Positions 9,421 through 19,968 of a stretch of 22,923 bases of DNA are shown here, piece after piece; position 1 is the stretch's first letter, and each line of letters opens with the position of its first letter. A program made the translations under genes and the position numbers. The notes below the pieces were generated by a model. It made no database searches and was not told the DNA's origin. It saw nothing but the letters and a program-made list of their open reading frames with translations. The DNA is from Chromera velia (Eukaryota; Sar; Chromeraceae): assembly GCA_018398765.1 (NCBI GenBank), contig JAHBMJ010002085.1:1-22923 (forward strand). Reading direction: 5' to 3'.

Positions 9421-12117
9421 TGATTGAGATAGCCCCCCACTAGAGAAACATACAGGAAAAAGAAATAAGGACGACTGCCGAGCATCGAGAGATGAAGGGT
9501 GTGGGACGCCTTATCCTTTACTCTATTAATCCGAGAGCTCGCTCCTCCCTAATTCACCTGCATATCCTTTTCTCTCTTCTCGGTCTCTCTCATTTTTTTG
9601 TTTTTCCCTCTTTTTTCTTTTCTCACTGTTCATCTCTGTCTATCTCTCTATCTCACGATACCCTTCTTCCAAACCTTGTATGTCCATGCATTCCTTTTTG
9701 TTTGTCTTTGTGTGAAAGAGGGACATTCAGGCTATGGGCGCGCCCAGCACGCAGGTCTGTCTTCTCAGACACACTGATGGATGGATAAATGAATGAATGA
9801 ACGAATGAATGAATGTCAATTAATCAATATTCAAAGAAAAAACAAAGCAAAAACGGAAATAAAAAGAAACTTTCACAGTACGCACTCATGAGAGACGTAC
9901 CATGAAAAAGAACGAAGTAGAGATTGAGCTCAGGAGGTGCACACCCCGTCACTTATGAGTCATCAAGGCCCTTGTATCATCTCTCTCTCTCTTCTCCTCG
10001 CCTGCAAGCACCAGCAGAGATAAGTAATGAATGATGAAGGTGGTCGGTCATTTGGCCGGTCAAGAATTTTGTTTTTTTCTCGGTTTTTTCTTTCCCAGAG
10101 TCCAACCTCGATAGCTGACTGCAAACAGTCAAAAACAAGAAACAACTATAAGACCCCCCACCAGAGTCCATGTCAAAGCACCAGGTGTTCCCCCACCACC
10201 GCAGCAGCGACTCCACCGCAGCAGCGATTTATCTGACTTTGTCGAGAGTGGACTTGAAGATGGAAAGCCGAAAAGAAACGGATTCACCACCGGATTCTTT
10301 CTGCACTTTGATCTGTTTGGTGCTTGTTTGTTGAGGTTTGTCGTTTTCTTCCTTTTTTGTCTTTCGAAGAAATTGAGCAGTCCAAAAGAAAGAGCGAGAG
10401 AAACCAATTGATTCATAACCTGACTGTCCGATCAACTCCTTTGACACTCACCTTCCTTCGAGGCACGTAAGTGGTTGGAAAGAAAGGGAGTCATCCGTGT
10501 CCGTAGACATTGCCCGTTGCAAATCGGATGCCAGCCTGCATAGCAACATTACAGCACAGAAAAGACAGTCCTTGAAAGAAGAATTGAAGTCTTTTGCGTG
10601 TGTTTCTTTCACTTTTGCTCTTTTTGTTCTTCAATCTTTGCGTCTAGCTCCTCTCTTATTCCTTCATTTCATACCGTTCTCTCTTGAGGTTGACTTGAAG
10701 GTTATGAGTGATCGCTGACTTGACTTCCCTTCACACCCGCCACCACCGCTTTCCCTCTTCTTTTTTGTCAAGTCTGCACTCCCTCCAGATCTGAAAGCAA
10801 CCAAAAGAAAGAGTCCTTAACTTCGTTTCCCCTTTCACTTCTATTTGTGTCCTCCTTTTTCCGCCTTGAGTGACCAGACCGACCGTGATTCATAACAACA
10901 TTGTGCGTCAATGCATGCAAGAAAGAGAAACATACTGACTGCGAAAAGAAAGACCTGCCCATGCACCCACACATCAATCCATAATTCACAACTCTCTCTT
11001 GTTCTACCCACTTTCCTCCCGAAGGTATCTCATCATCATGAGCAGAGAAATGGAAACAGACGGACCTGATCTTTGGTTGATAAGGAAAGAGAGAAGGTGA
11101 TGGCAAGGTGGCGATTCGGCTTGCCGTCTCCTCAACCTCCTTACTTGCCTTCCTTCCTCTCCATTCATCACTCAAGCTCCTCTTAGCCCTTCCTTTGTTT
11201 TTCTTCCGATGCAGGGCAGCTACTGAAAAGTGAAGTTGGCAAGGAATTTGAAGAAGAAATGAGAAGAGACGGGGTAGGGGTAAAAGAGCATGCTTGGTCC
11301 TACTCTTCCTCCCTCTTCCACCGCTCTCTTCTTTTCACACTTCCCTCTACCCACAACCAACACATCCAACACTGCCTCCTACGCTCATCAAAGGGATGAT
11401 ATACTGACACATGCTGTGTGTGAGGGACAAGACTTTTGGAAGAAAATTCAGTCCGTCTACGTGGGTAGAAAAAGAGAGAGGCACGTGCATGCATGCATGG
11501 CAGCCAGAACAAATCGCGCGATATGCGCGCGCGAGATGCATACAGATGCTTTGCAGGACTTCATCGACGAGCTCCACAAGCAGATTTCCGGGGCCAGGCG
11601 ATTCCAAAGACTGTGTGGCGGGTCTCAATCCAACGAGCTCGGGATGCATAGATTCCTCGCCCGTATGATCCCACCAAAAGTGAATGGAGGGGAATGAAAA
11701 TGTCGTGCGCCGCCGCCACCTGGGACCTTTAGGTGGAGTGAGCCTGGGAACTTGCAGGGGCGGCGCCATCTCCGGTATGGACGTCTCTAGGGACCGGGAC
11801 CGACCGGGACATGGCGTTATACGTAATGCAGATAGACGGGACCGCTCCAATCGGATTTAAGGCTGGCGCGCGGTGTTTGGCAATCGGATTTCAACCGTCC
11901 AAAATTCATTTCCTTCTAGCTCGATGGATTAAATTGAGACTTCCAGCAGTTTAATGGATCACCCTAGGTTTGACATTCTTTCTTTCTATGTATAAACCTT
12001 TAAGAGTTCGTGTCAAGTGTCTGTCTATCCATCTGTCCATCTGTGTGGAGAGGAAACGTCTCTCTACGGTAGGTAATTATCTAGATCACCTCTACCTATA
12101 AACAACGTTACACGCAT
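9421..12117. other. Gene-poor stretch between Copia element and repeat/enzyme gene
   Basis: No domain-bearing reading frame was found on either strand. 9540-9720 is a CT-rich run and could include remnants of a 3' LTR. The frames at 10768-11175, 11290-11697 and 11347-11850 give products without recognisable motifs, and the last two overlap on opposite strands. Small structures seen: GAAT microsatellite (9776-9816), a duplicated CACCGCAGCAGCGA (10197-10210, 10214-10227), an inverted repeat TCGCGCG/CGCGCGA (11514-11520, 11528-11534), and a CCACCT/AGGTGG hairpin (11716-11721, 11731-11736). Confidence 0.55.
9776..9816. repeat. GGAT/GAAT microsatellite
   Basis: Tandem 4-mers: GATGGATGGAT passes into TGAATGAATGAACGAATGAA. 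It is an interrupted tetranucleotide array related in unit to the CATT array at 14370-14473 (reverse complement AATG). Confidence 0.85.
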
Positions 12118-12184
12118 GGCGCAAATCCAGCCTTTCGGGGCCGGGTTTTTAGTGAAAGACTAGCTAGCGTGCATGCATATGGGC

Positions 12185-12350
12185 CGGGGTATTTTTGTTT
12201 TGTAAGTGCCCCCCGCTTCGCTTTCTGGGGCCATTGGCTGGGGTATTTTTGTTTTGTAAGTGCCCCCCGCTTCGCTCTCCGGGGCCATGTGTGGGCTCAG
12301 GGGATTGTTTGGTAAGTGCCCCCCGCTTCGCTTTCCGGGGTCATGCTTCG
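12185..12350. repeat. Three tandem copies of a ~55-bp GC-rich unit
   Basis: The shared core TAAGTGCCCCCCGCTTCGCT begins at about 12203, 12257 and 12313, giving periods of 54 and 56 bp. Copies 1 and 2 also share GGGGTATTTTTGTTTTG before the core; copy 3 is diverged there. Each ends in a CTGGGGCC/CCGGGGTC-like block, so each unit could fold CCCC against GGGG. The array ends about 330 bp before the start codon at 12680, so it could be part of that gene's upstream region, or simply a minisatellite. Any regulatory role is inference from position only. Confidence 0.8.
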
Positions 12351-12679
12351 GATATGGTTCGGAATCAAAAAAGTTCGGATCTGAAGTGCGTGCATGATCT
12401 GAAAGAAATCCGCCAGCTTGTCGACTCGAGATCTGTGATCGATCCTTAATTCTTTGAATCCGTCTTTGATTGGTTGACTGGTTATATACAGCCTTATCTC
12501 AAGACAATCGAGCGTCTGAGAAGTTCGTCATTGGAGTCTATTTATAATCTGTCAGCTTCTTTGGTGTGCCACTGTGCACGAGTGCGAAGTTTGGACTAGA
12601 CGTGGACCTTCCATTTTCTGACGTCCAATCCAGTCTCCTATCTTGTTTACCCCTCCAACTCATCGGACGATCCTGAAAG

Positions 12680-14136
12680 ATGGGTGGCGGCCTTGAGGGT
12701 TTTCTGACCGTTTGGCTCCGTACGCCTATGCTCTGTTGGGGTCTAGGACCAGTCCTAGTCGCCAACATCGCCGTCTTCTCTTCCATTCTAATTCTTGAGC
12801 CTCTGATCTGGTCAGGGCTTCTGGATAAGCATATGATTAGCCATACGGGGGAGAATCGAAAGGAAGCACTGAAGAAAATTAGGGAGACCTTCCCTTTCAC
12901 TCAGCAGCTTGCAGGAACGATTTTCACGCTTGCAGGGCCAAGTGGTGTTCTAAATTCTGTTCTCAGTGCTCTTATACTCCCCTGGATCCATCCGCTGACA
13001 AGTGACGATCCGCAGATTCCTCCTGTCTGGCCTTTTCTCAGAGATCTTCTGCTGCTCCTGTTATTGGGAGACCTCGCTCTCTACTGGGGGCACAGAATTC
13101 AGCATGAGAGCACGTTCCTGTGGGAGACGGCTCACAAGTACCATCACGCAGTTCTCACCCCGTCCCCCGTCAGTGCGGCCTTCATCAATCACGTCGACGC
13201 AGCTCTGCAGGTCAGCTCGCTCTTCTGTCTCCTGCCTCGAAAACTTGTCCATACGTCATTGCTCTCTTCGGCAGCCATCGTACAACTCTGCGGCTATCCG
13301 TAATGAAGAGATGTGTACTTAGTGATTTTTCAGGGACTTGAGGAAGATTACACCAGGGACCCCCAGCGGCGATTGCGGGAGGGCCGGGGGAGAGAGAGCA
13401 TGAGGCAAGGAAGGACGACGGGAACGTGCGAAGACATCGTGCAAAAAGGTTCCGTGCTTCTCGTTCCTTTGAGACATTTCGCTCCTAAGACTTCCGATTC
13501 AGAACTCTTCTGTTTTGCTGCTTCTTATCAATGCAGGCTGGTCTTCCTGTTCTTTTCGCTAGTGCCATCGTGAAGCCCCACCCCCTGACCTTCTACGCGT
13601 TCGTGTTCCTGAAGATCAGAGACAATGTGGTCAACCACGCTGGCATTGACCATTGGCTCGTCAATCTGCTCTTCCTGAAGTACTTCCCCTTCAGAGGCAC
13701 GGTGGTGCACCACGACTCCCACCATAAATTCTGCAACTATGCCCAGGGAGTGCGGAACCTGGGGGAGTTCTTCTGGATCTGGGACTGGGTGTTTGGGACC
13801 CTCTCGACCTCAGCGGGGGTTGCGAAGAGACTGGGGCAGCACAAGGCAAAGAAGGAAGGTAACTCGGGGGGAGATGGGAAGGAGAACGAACAGGAACAAG
13901 AAGAGGAGGAGTGGGAAGTAGAAAGAATTCGAGCGTTTGAATGGCGGGGTGCCCGGAAAGAGAAGAAGAGGTATTTTCACATCAAGTGGAAAGGCTTTCC
14001 TGAGGGAGACAATACGTGGGAGCCCGAAGAGAATCTTGAAAACGCCAGAGCGATTTTGGAGGCTTTTATCGAGAAACATCCAGAAGCGCAAGCTCCATTC
14101 ACACCCAAAGTCACCCCTGAAAGAAAGAGAAAATGA
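12680..14136 (+). CDS. Sterol desaturase/fatty acid hydroxylase-family membrane enzyme fused to a C-terminal chromodomain (2 exons)
   Basis: Exon 1 is 12680-13210 (177 codons) and exon 2 is 13537-14136 (199 codons plus TGA); splicing is in phase 0 and gives 376 residues. The ATG follows an in-frame TGA at 12674 and has A at -3. Hydrophobic segments lie at roughly 15-45, 75-105, 118-136 and 178-200. The three histidine boxes of this di-iron ER-membrane superfamily are complete: HRIQH (138-142), HKYHH (152-156) and HHDSHH (235-240), with NHAGIDHW between the second and third. Such enzymes oxidise sterol C4-methyl groups or hydroxylate/desaturate lipids using O2; the substrate here is unknown. 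After a charged linker (about 265-301), residues 302-357 form a chromodomain: [26 protein letters not shown] and a C-terminal helix. Aromatic-cage positions are W303, W328 and F331. No stop or frameshift separates the parts. Chromodomains bind methyl-lysine histone tails, which is odd for an ER enzyme. A mis-joined gene model is unlikely because box 3 and the chromodomain share exon 2. Confidence 0.85.
13211..13536 (+). other. Spliceosomal intron of the hydroxylase-chromodomain gene
   Basis: The intron is 326 bp. The donor is CTGCAG|GTCAGC and the acceptor is TTATCAATGCAG|GCTGG, preceded by a T-rich tract (TTCTGTTTTGCTGCTTCTT). Unspliced, the exon 1 frame ends about 90 bases into the intron. 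Splicing joins HVDAALQ to AGLPVLFAS in phase 0 and restores normal spacing between histidine boxes 2 and 3. cDNA would confirm it. Confidence 0.85.
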
Positions 14137-14252
14137 CAAAGACAGTATGGCTTGATTCACCCAATGTAGGACTCGATACGTAAAGCTTGAGTTTGGTGTC
14201 GCAATGGTGTGGAGAAACCCAGTAAAACAGTACTAAAACTTGAATTATTGTA

Positions 14253-14258
14253 AATAAA
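14253..14258 (+). promoter_or_regulatory. Candidate polyadenylation signal AATAAA
   Basis: AATAAA lies about 117 bases after the TGA of the hydroxylase-chromodomain gene, within an AT-rich stretch (TTATTGTAAATAAAGTG). The position is right for a 3' end signal, although many protists do not rely on this hexamer. Confidence 0.45.
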
Positions 14259-14369
14259 GTGAAAGGGGTGACTGATAGTCATTATGTATAGAGTATGCAT
14301 GCCCCGCGCGGCCCCCGCAGTTGGCCAGAGCCCAAGTGGTACCCCCTTTCACCGGCTTTAACTGTCTCA

Positions 14370-14473
14370 ATTCATTCATTAAATTCATTCATTCATTCAT
14401 TCATTCATTCATGTATTCATGCATGCATTCATTCATTCATTCATGCATTCATTCATTCATTCATTCATTCATT
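14370..14473. repeat. (CATT)n microsatellite, ~100 bp
   Basis: A nearly continuous TCAT/CATT tetranucleotide array with a few substitutions (GTATTCATGCATGCATT). It creates spurious long open frames encoding His/Ser/Phe/Ile repeats. Confidence 0.95.
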
Positions 14474-14558
14474 GTTGTGATTCATTTACATCATATTTAC
14501 TAAGTCATGAATCTAATAACCAAATCAAACTAATGAAAACAATCAACCCTTAGTGACT

Positions 14559-14643
14559 AGATTTGATTTGATAGGATTTGATTTAATTTGATTTGATTTG
14601 AGCTTCAAGCTCAAATCTGACTAGATTTGAAGTAGATTTGAGG
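14559..14643. repeat. GATTT-type repeat containing a perfect palindrome
   Basis: Repeated GATTTGATTT units include GATTTGAGCTT (14595-14605), whose exact reverse complement AAGCTCAAATC follows at 14607-14617 around a single C. After the palindrome the motif continues in diverged form (AGATTTGAAGTAGATTTGAGG). Confidence 0.85.
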
Positions 14644-15506
14644 TTGAAGTCTAGAGGTCACTCTCGACAGCACTGAAGACGACATGGCACAGTCATAGTT
14701 GCTAAAATACAATGTAATATACTGTAATATAGTGAAATGTAGTGTACTACAGTCAAAATCAAATTATAATGCAATGTATTACACTATTAATAGGATAGGA
14801 TAGGATTAATGTCTGGAGGATTGGCCTCCTGCCCCAATGCCGAGCGCTCGACGTGCGGCGTCCAAGAAAAGCATATACACGCGTCAGACCTTCCTGGCCG
14901 GCCCGCACAGGCCAAAAAAACCTGTGCCGCAAACTGTTTACGTGATAATCAATCAATTACTATCAATCACATGCGAAAGACTGCAATCAATCAACTCTCA
15001 GTCTCTCACTGACAATGCTGCGGCCCGCCGATCGACCATGCGGAGCTCAAACAGGCTTCAAACGGAGGCATCTCAAAACAAACGGTCGATCGATTAGAGG
15101 CCAATCTCATTACTTCCCAGTCACTCAACCCTTTGGTTTCTCCCTCTTCCTTTGCTTGCTTCATTTGTTGCCATGTTGCTACATACTCTGCCTGTCTTTT
15201 GTTTCTTTCCTTTTCATTTGACCAAAGGATTTGGTGGGCTTGGTCCAGCTAGATGCTTGATACATCTTGCAGGCTGCATGCATTTCTCTTGCGGCATTCC
15301 TTTACGGCATCTCGTTTTGTGACAACATCCTTCAAAAACTTGTTGACGCTTTCATCTGTCTCACTTAAAAGAAAAGAAAACAAGGCAAGCCTTTCTGTCT
15401 TCCTGTTTATCCCCTCTCCCCATTTTGGCTTTCCTGCTGCTCTTTCCCCCCTCTCTTCATTCTATGTGTCTGAAAAAGCCTGCAAGCACACAGCCCTCTT
15501 GGCATT

Positions 15507-16460
15507 CTACAAGGGACACTCGGTCAGAACGTGCACTTTGTCTTTAACCACCTGGATGCCAAGGAGATCAGAGCAAACAATACATTTTCTGTCGTGCAGC
15601 GGGGTCCCCCTCCCTCCATCAAGAGAGAATTTCCTCTTATTAACCTCAAGGCTCCTCTCTCCCACCCTGAATGCTGCTCTTCTTCTGTGGACTGACCAGG
15701 GTGTAACCTTTCTGTAGCACACAGAGGTCTGCCCGATGCTTTTTCTCTCAATTGAGAGACCGTTTTCTCTGCTTCTTTTATCTGTCTGTTTGCTGTGCAG
15801 CCACAAGTTCAAGCGGTTTCCGTTTGATATTACAGTATGAATCAGATGTATCAGTGATCTTTCCTGCAGTTCTTTTCTCTCGTTTTCTTTTCTTTTTTGC
15901 ATTGCGCTCTCTATTCTTTCCGTAAAGACTTCGTTCTTTCTTTTTGCTACCGATTCTCTTTGTAGTGCGCTAACCCATCTTACTATCTGGTCTCTCTGTT
16001 CAAATGCCGGCTGTCTTCCTGCTGCTTCTGGCTCTTTCCTGATACAAAAAGGGTTGCTTCGTCTGTGTGGAAAAAGAGTTTGAGCACATTTCTTCAGATG
16101 AGGAAAAAAGTGAAAAAGGTGTTGTCTTCCTCCCTTCAAATCACTGTCCACCCCCTCCTGAATTGACTTGGCAAGCGCATGGCCTGTTGATGTATTTTTT
16201 GCTTTCTTCAGAACTTTTTGTGCCCATAACAGTGTTCTCTGAGCTATAACTAAGTCAATGGGGAGCAAGCCTGCCTCCAAAAAGGTTGTATGTATGCTTT
16301 CTTTCTCCCTTAACTGGAAAACCCATCGACTGAACCTCCTCTGCAATCGATCGAAGTCTGCCAAAGACTCCTGCGAATGTGAATACACTTCACAGCCATA
16401 CAGCTATACGGCACACACTGTCTGTTTGAACCAATGGAAGCAAGTGGCTGGGGGAATCTC
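15507..16460 (-). pseudogene. LINE polyprotein C-terminal domain with CCHC motif
   Basis: The register changes between 16477 and about 16440, then continues through TAG 16404-16406 into LYGCEVYSH and LADFDRLQRRFSRWVF, typical of the post-RT region of LINEs ('lyGsEvW ... lq..lR.il'). It ends with CIVCSDLLGIQ...KVHVLTECPL, a CX2CX13HX4C zinc-binding motif characteristic of LINE ORF2 C-termini, followed by a stop at 15507. Confidence 0.8.
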
Positions 16461-16476
16461 TCCTGCTGATGTGATC

Positions 16477-18711
16477 TTACTTTTCAGCGCAAAAAAAGAG
16501 TCTTTCTGCTTTCACTGTTCTTTCTCTCCTCATTATATCTACTGAGCAATCTTCTGTCAACAACAAACCAAGATATGGGTATTCCTTTGCCTGCTCTAAC
16601 TCTTTCCCTCCTAAAACAAAAGATTCCTTTCTTCCCCTTTCCCTTTCTGACTGGTAGAACTTGACGAACCTTGATTTGTCTGACAAAAGAAGTCTGAGGG
16701 GCTCTACGTATTCCTTGAGAGCTCTCAGCAATCTTTCCATCTCCCTTGCCTCCGCTGACTTCAGGTAGGTATCGTCTGCGAAGAGGCCGACGGGGAAGTC
16801 TTCCTCCGATCCGTCTGTGTCTCTTTGGAGCTTTGGCCCCCTCCCTGTCAGCCTTACTCTCTTCTTGATCTCTTCTGGCATCTCGTTAATATATGCAGAA
16901 AACAAAGAAGGACCGGCTGGCCCGCCTTGCTTTGACCCCTTGCTTTCTCTGAACTACCAGTCCGTTCCCCTCACCCTTGCCCTGATGTTCTGGAGAGATG
17001 CGGCCACCCATTTGATGGTTTCTTCTGACACTCCATGCTTTCTCAGTTGAACTTCCATCATTCGATAACTCGCTTCATCAAACGCGCTCATAAAATCAAT
17101 GAAAGAAACATACAGACACTCAAAACGTGCAATCGATTGAAGCAAAAGAAAAATAGCATTCAGAGTCCCCACCCCCTTCCTATACGCAAACTGCACTTCA
17201 TTCCTTTTCCCGCTCCCCTCTTTCTCTACCGCATCTCTGATCCCCAGTTCTCCCCACTTTGCATCTGCAGAATCCAAGTGAATTGGTCTGTGTCTTTTCT
17301 GCACGTTTTGCGGTTTTCCTGGCTTTAGGACAGCAGCAATCACTAGATCATTCCACCCTTCTGGCCACCATGTAAAGCAAACACACACATTCAGCAAGCA
17401 GTTGTAGCAGTCAACTACCAACTCTGACTTTGCCATCACCCCTAAGACGCCTGGGGGCATTCCGTCTTTCCCTGCTGCCTTTTTTGAATTTCCTGTTTTC
17501 TTCATCCAGTCTCTTATACTGTCTATTCTTATCCTCCATTCTCTTGCCTCTGTGAGAGCCTCAAAAGTCTTGCATAAGTTGGTCACCCTCGCTTTTACTA
17601 CTTTTCCTGACTGTCTGTCTGTAAAGGTGAGTTGCTCGTTCTGTTCCCTTGTTTCCTCCCCGCTCTCCTTCCATTGTTCTACCCATCCCTTTGCCTTCTC
17701 ATCCTCTGTCAGCGCATTTTCCTTTCTGACCTCTTTCTTTTTGCCTAGCTTGTTCCAGATCTTCCATGCTCCTCCTGGCTCTCTGATCTCTTTTTTTATC
17801 TCTTCAATTCTTTTGTATTTCTGTCTCGCTGCTTCTTTTCGCATGGCCTTTCTTCTCTCTTTGCTTACTATGTGTAGCTCTTTTTTTGCTTCTCTGAATT
17901 CATTCTCAGCTTCCTCACTTTTTTCTTTTTCAAGTTTTTCTCTGCTTAAAGTTTGTTTCACTTTCTTTCCCACTCTCGACTCGGTCTTTTTCACTTCCTT
18001 CAGATTTCTTCTTATGATGATCTCTGGGCTGTCTCCTTCTTTTACTTTTGCTCCTCTTCGAAATTTCTTTTCTTTCTTTGCTGCTCGTTTATATTCTCTC
18101 TCCACTGTATCGTGCAGCTGTTTGTAGAGCCTGCCTAAGCTTTTTTTCATCATTCTCACTCCTTTTGCTACGTTCATCATCTTGTTGAATTCCTTTTCTA
18201 TTCTTTCTTTCTTCAGACTTTCCTGCAAGCTATCTAAAAACTTCCTTTCCGTCCTTTCTGGCAGAGGTCCCCACCATCGTTTCTTTATCTGATCCCTTTT
18301 TGGGAGCTCTTTTTCCGTTTTCTTGGCTCTCTCTTTTCCTTTCCTTCCATTTTCGCTTCTTGGAAATCGTAGGCAAAGCCACAGGGCAGCGTGATCGGTG
18401 GTGATTGAGTGAACATATCTCACTGAAAAGTCTTGAACTCTCAACAAAAGTTCGGGGGACACACATACATAATCATTCACTGCCCATGCATCCCGCCCCA
18501 ATGCAGAAAAAGTAAACAAATCATCAAATGCAAACGACTTCACCCCCCCATCCCCTGCGACCTTGCACTCTCGCAGCCCATTGATCGGGACAATCTCGGT
18601 TTCTTTGCAGAAAGAGATCATCTTTTTTCCCTTCCAGTTCACCACACTGTCTTTTGACTGTCTCGTTGGTCTGAAAGGCGTCTCTTCCTTTTCCCACATC
18701 TCTCCTCTCAC
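16477..18711 (-). pseudogene. LINE endonuclease C-terminus, charged linker and reverse transcriptase
   Basis: One register carries all of this, interrupted only by TAG at 16954-16956. It starts with the endonuclease C-terminus (NWKGKKMISFCKE, INGLRECK, ending in SITTDHAAL at about 18390-18408, equivalent to the catalytic SDH). About 250 residues of Lys/Glu/Arg-rich, probably coiled-coil sequence follow (about 18350-17600). RT begins with AGKDGMPPGVLGV and LKPGKPQ...RPIHLDSADAKWGE, then motif A FIDFMSAFDEA (17072-17103), motif B SKQGGPAGPSLFSAYINEM just after the TAG, and motif C FADD (16771-16782), then YPYLGLLL. Motif B normally has PLSP; PAGPS is a mild deviation. Without the TAG and the downstream frameshift this would be a canonical non-LTR RT. 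Confidence 0.88.
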
Positions 18712-19393
18712 CCCTTCCCCCGTGTTCTCTCCAAACGTGAGTCTTGGCGCTTCGCTGCCAGTCCTCCCCCTATACAGACTGTCCGTCTCCTTCCCCCTCC
18801 CTCCCTACGTTTCTCTTCTAAATGGTCTTTCAGGTCTATAAGGAATATGTCGTCCGCGTGCGTAGAATCTGCGCACGGGTTGTACACCCCGCACAAAAGA
18901 GGCGTGTTTCAACTTCAAGTCAGAGTGTTGTACTATCGCTGCGGCATTGCTCAGTTGTTCCTCTTCCCATCCCGCACTTCTTGCCCTACGGCTGAGAAGA
19001 ACGGCTACCCCTCCCGTGCTGGTCATTGTTTCCCCCCTTTTCGAAATTAAATTTAAATGGAAAGCTCTTGCCTTCTTTCTTTCCCTTAGCTGTCCTGCAC
19101 TCTTTTAGTGACGAACAACTTTCAGGCAGAAAAAGGATGTCTGCTGCCTCAAACTCGCTTTCAAACTCTTCGGAGCACAAACAAGGCTGTAACCCTCTCT
19201 GTCCCCCTTTACAGTTCAGCCAGGCTACCCATATTACTCCTTCCTTTTTTCTTTTTTCTATTTCATTTTCAGACTCAGAGAAGAGAGACAGCTGAACGTT
19301 TGCTTGGAAGTTGCTTTCTAACGGAGTGCATGACGAGATTCTATCTGATTCAGTCCCTTCTCTCTTCCATCCCCCCATGCCGATCCCCCTCAC
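18708..19393 (-). pseudogene. LINE APE-type endonuclease, N-terminal two-thirds, frameshifted
   Basis: Three registers together give an AP-endonuclease-like order. VIWVAWLNCKG...ILFLPESCS (18986-19393 frame) matches the N-terminal beta strand with catalytic Asn and the 'QE' strand. GGVAVLLSRRARSAG (18805-19026 frame) matches the central strand. GVYNPCADSTHADDIF...TVCIGG (18708-18896 frame) matches the 'vYaP' strand and approaches the GDxN motif. That last motif is damaged: IGG is followed by a register change instead of Asp-x-Asn. The enzyme would nick target DNA for target-primed reverse transcription; this copy cannot. Confidence 0.7.
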
Positions 19394-19968
19394 CTCCCCT
19401 CCCTTCTTCCCCAGAAGATCGCTTGGAAGACTGTCTGGTGCCTTGCTGATGATGTCGGCTCGTGTCGTGCGTGCCTATCCTCCCGTCTCCTGCTCTTCCA
19501 CAATGGAGATTCTAGGAAATTGAAAGTCTCTTCCAATAGCTGAGATTTTATGTTGTCTGTGCACAAATGTGTTGGTAGGAGCACACGGTCAATCTACCAT
19601 AATCCAGTACAATCCAACAGGCTGCTGTTTGATTCAATTGAAATTTATCGAATACATGCTAATTAAACAACATACAAAAAATGCATGCATGCAAAAAACT
19701 TTCGGAGACTGAAGCTTCGCATACATGCCGAGCTAAACATTAATAGCTCGAAATCAGCATACCAATTAATCGCAGTATTACGTCGATCCTTGCAAACCGA
19801 TGGATAGACTGTAGGCATGATTAGAGAACACACGTAGTATCCCGCGCACGACGCCCCTCCGTATCCATACCGCTGTCTTTTGTCTATCGCTGACGGTTCT
19901 CAGGTGCACTTGCGGAAGTAAACAACAATAAAAGGCCATAACATTGAAAATCAGTCATATGTACTAGA
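19394..19968. other. Intergenic, no supported gene
   Basis: It separates the 5' side of the LINE relic from the 3' end of the second RT relic. AT-rich with ATGCATGC repeats near 19681. Part of 19394-19590 could be LINE 5' sequence, but nothing specific supports it. Confidence 0.5.

Larger units (their letters stand above)
14259..15506. other. Intergenic stretch with microsatellites, no supported gene
   Basis: It holds the CATT array (14370-14473), the GATTT array with palindrome (14559-14643), a diverged short repeat of TGTAATATA/TGAAATGTA type (14713-14752) and GGATA repeats near 14795. The open frames at 14809-15097 and 15253-15717 encode nothing recognisable; the second overlaps the end of the LINE relic on the other strand. 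No RNA gene was recognised. Confidence 0.55.
15507..19393 (-). mobile_element. Degenerate LINE-type non-LTR retrotransposon
   Basis: Read on the minus strand the order is APE-type endonuclease, charged linker, reverse transcriptase with FADD, and a C-terminal CCHC motif, which is the standard order for APE-containing LINEs. There are at least four frame changes and two in-frame TAGs (16954-16956, 16404-16406), so the copy is dead. The 5' limit is uncertain (first endonuclease-like residues at about 19300), and no 3' A-tail or target-site duplication was identified. Confidence 0.88.

Noticed and set aside
1-9780. LTR pair formed by 1-400 and 9421-9780
   Set aside because: Both are pyrimidine-rich, but no shared aligned sequence could be found by eye; Copia coding is truncated at 2041.
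9492-9788. 98-codon Leu/Ser/Phe frame
   Set aside because: Produced by a CT-rich tract; no domain or start support.
11290-11850. Overlapping sense and antisense frames of 135 and 167 codons
   Set aside because: No recognisable motif on either strand, and neither has splice or start evidence.
14295-14503. His/Ser/Phe/Ile repeat proteins
   Set aside because: Entirely encoded by the CATT microsatellite.
17552-18127. 191-codon plus-strand frame rich in Ser/Phe/Leu that looks like membrane segments
   Set aside because: It is the complement of the Lys/Glu-rich LINE linker; the hydrophobicity is an artefact of that composition.
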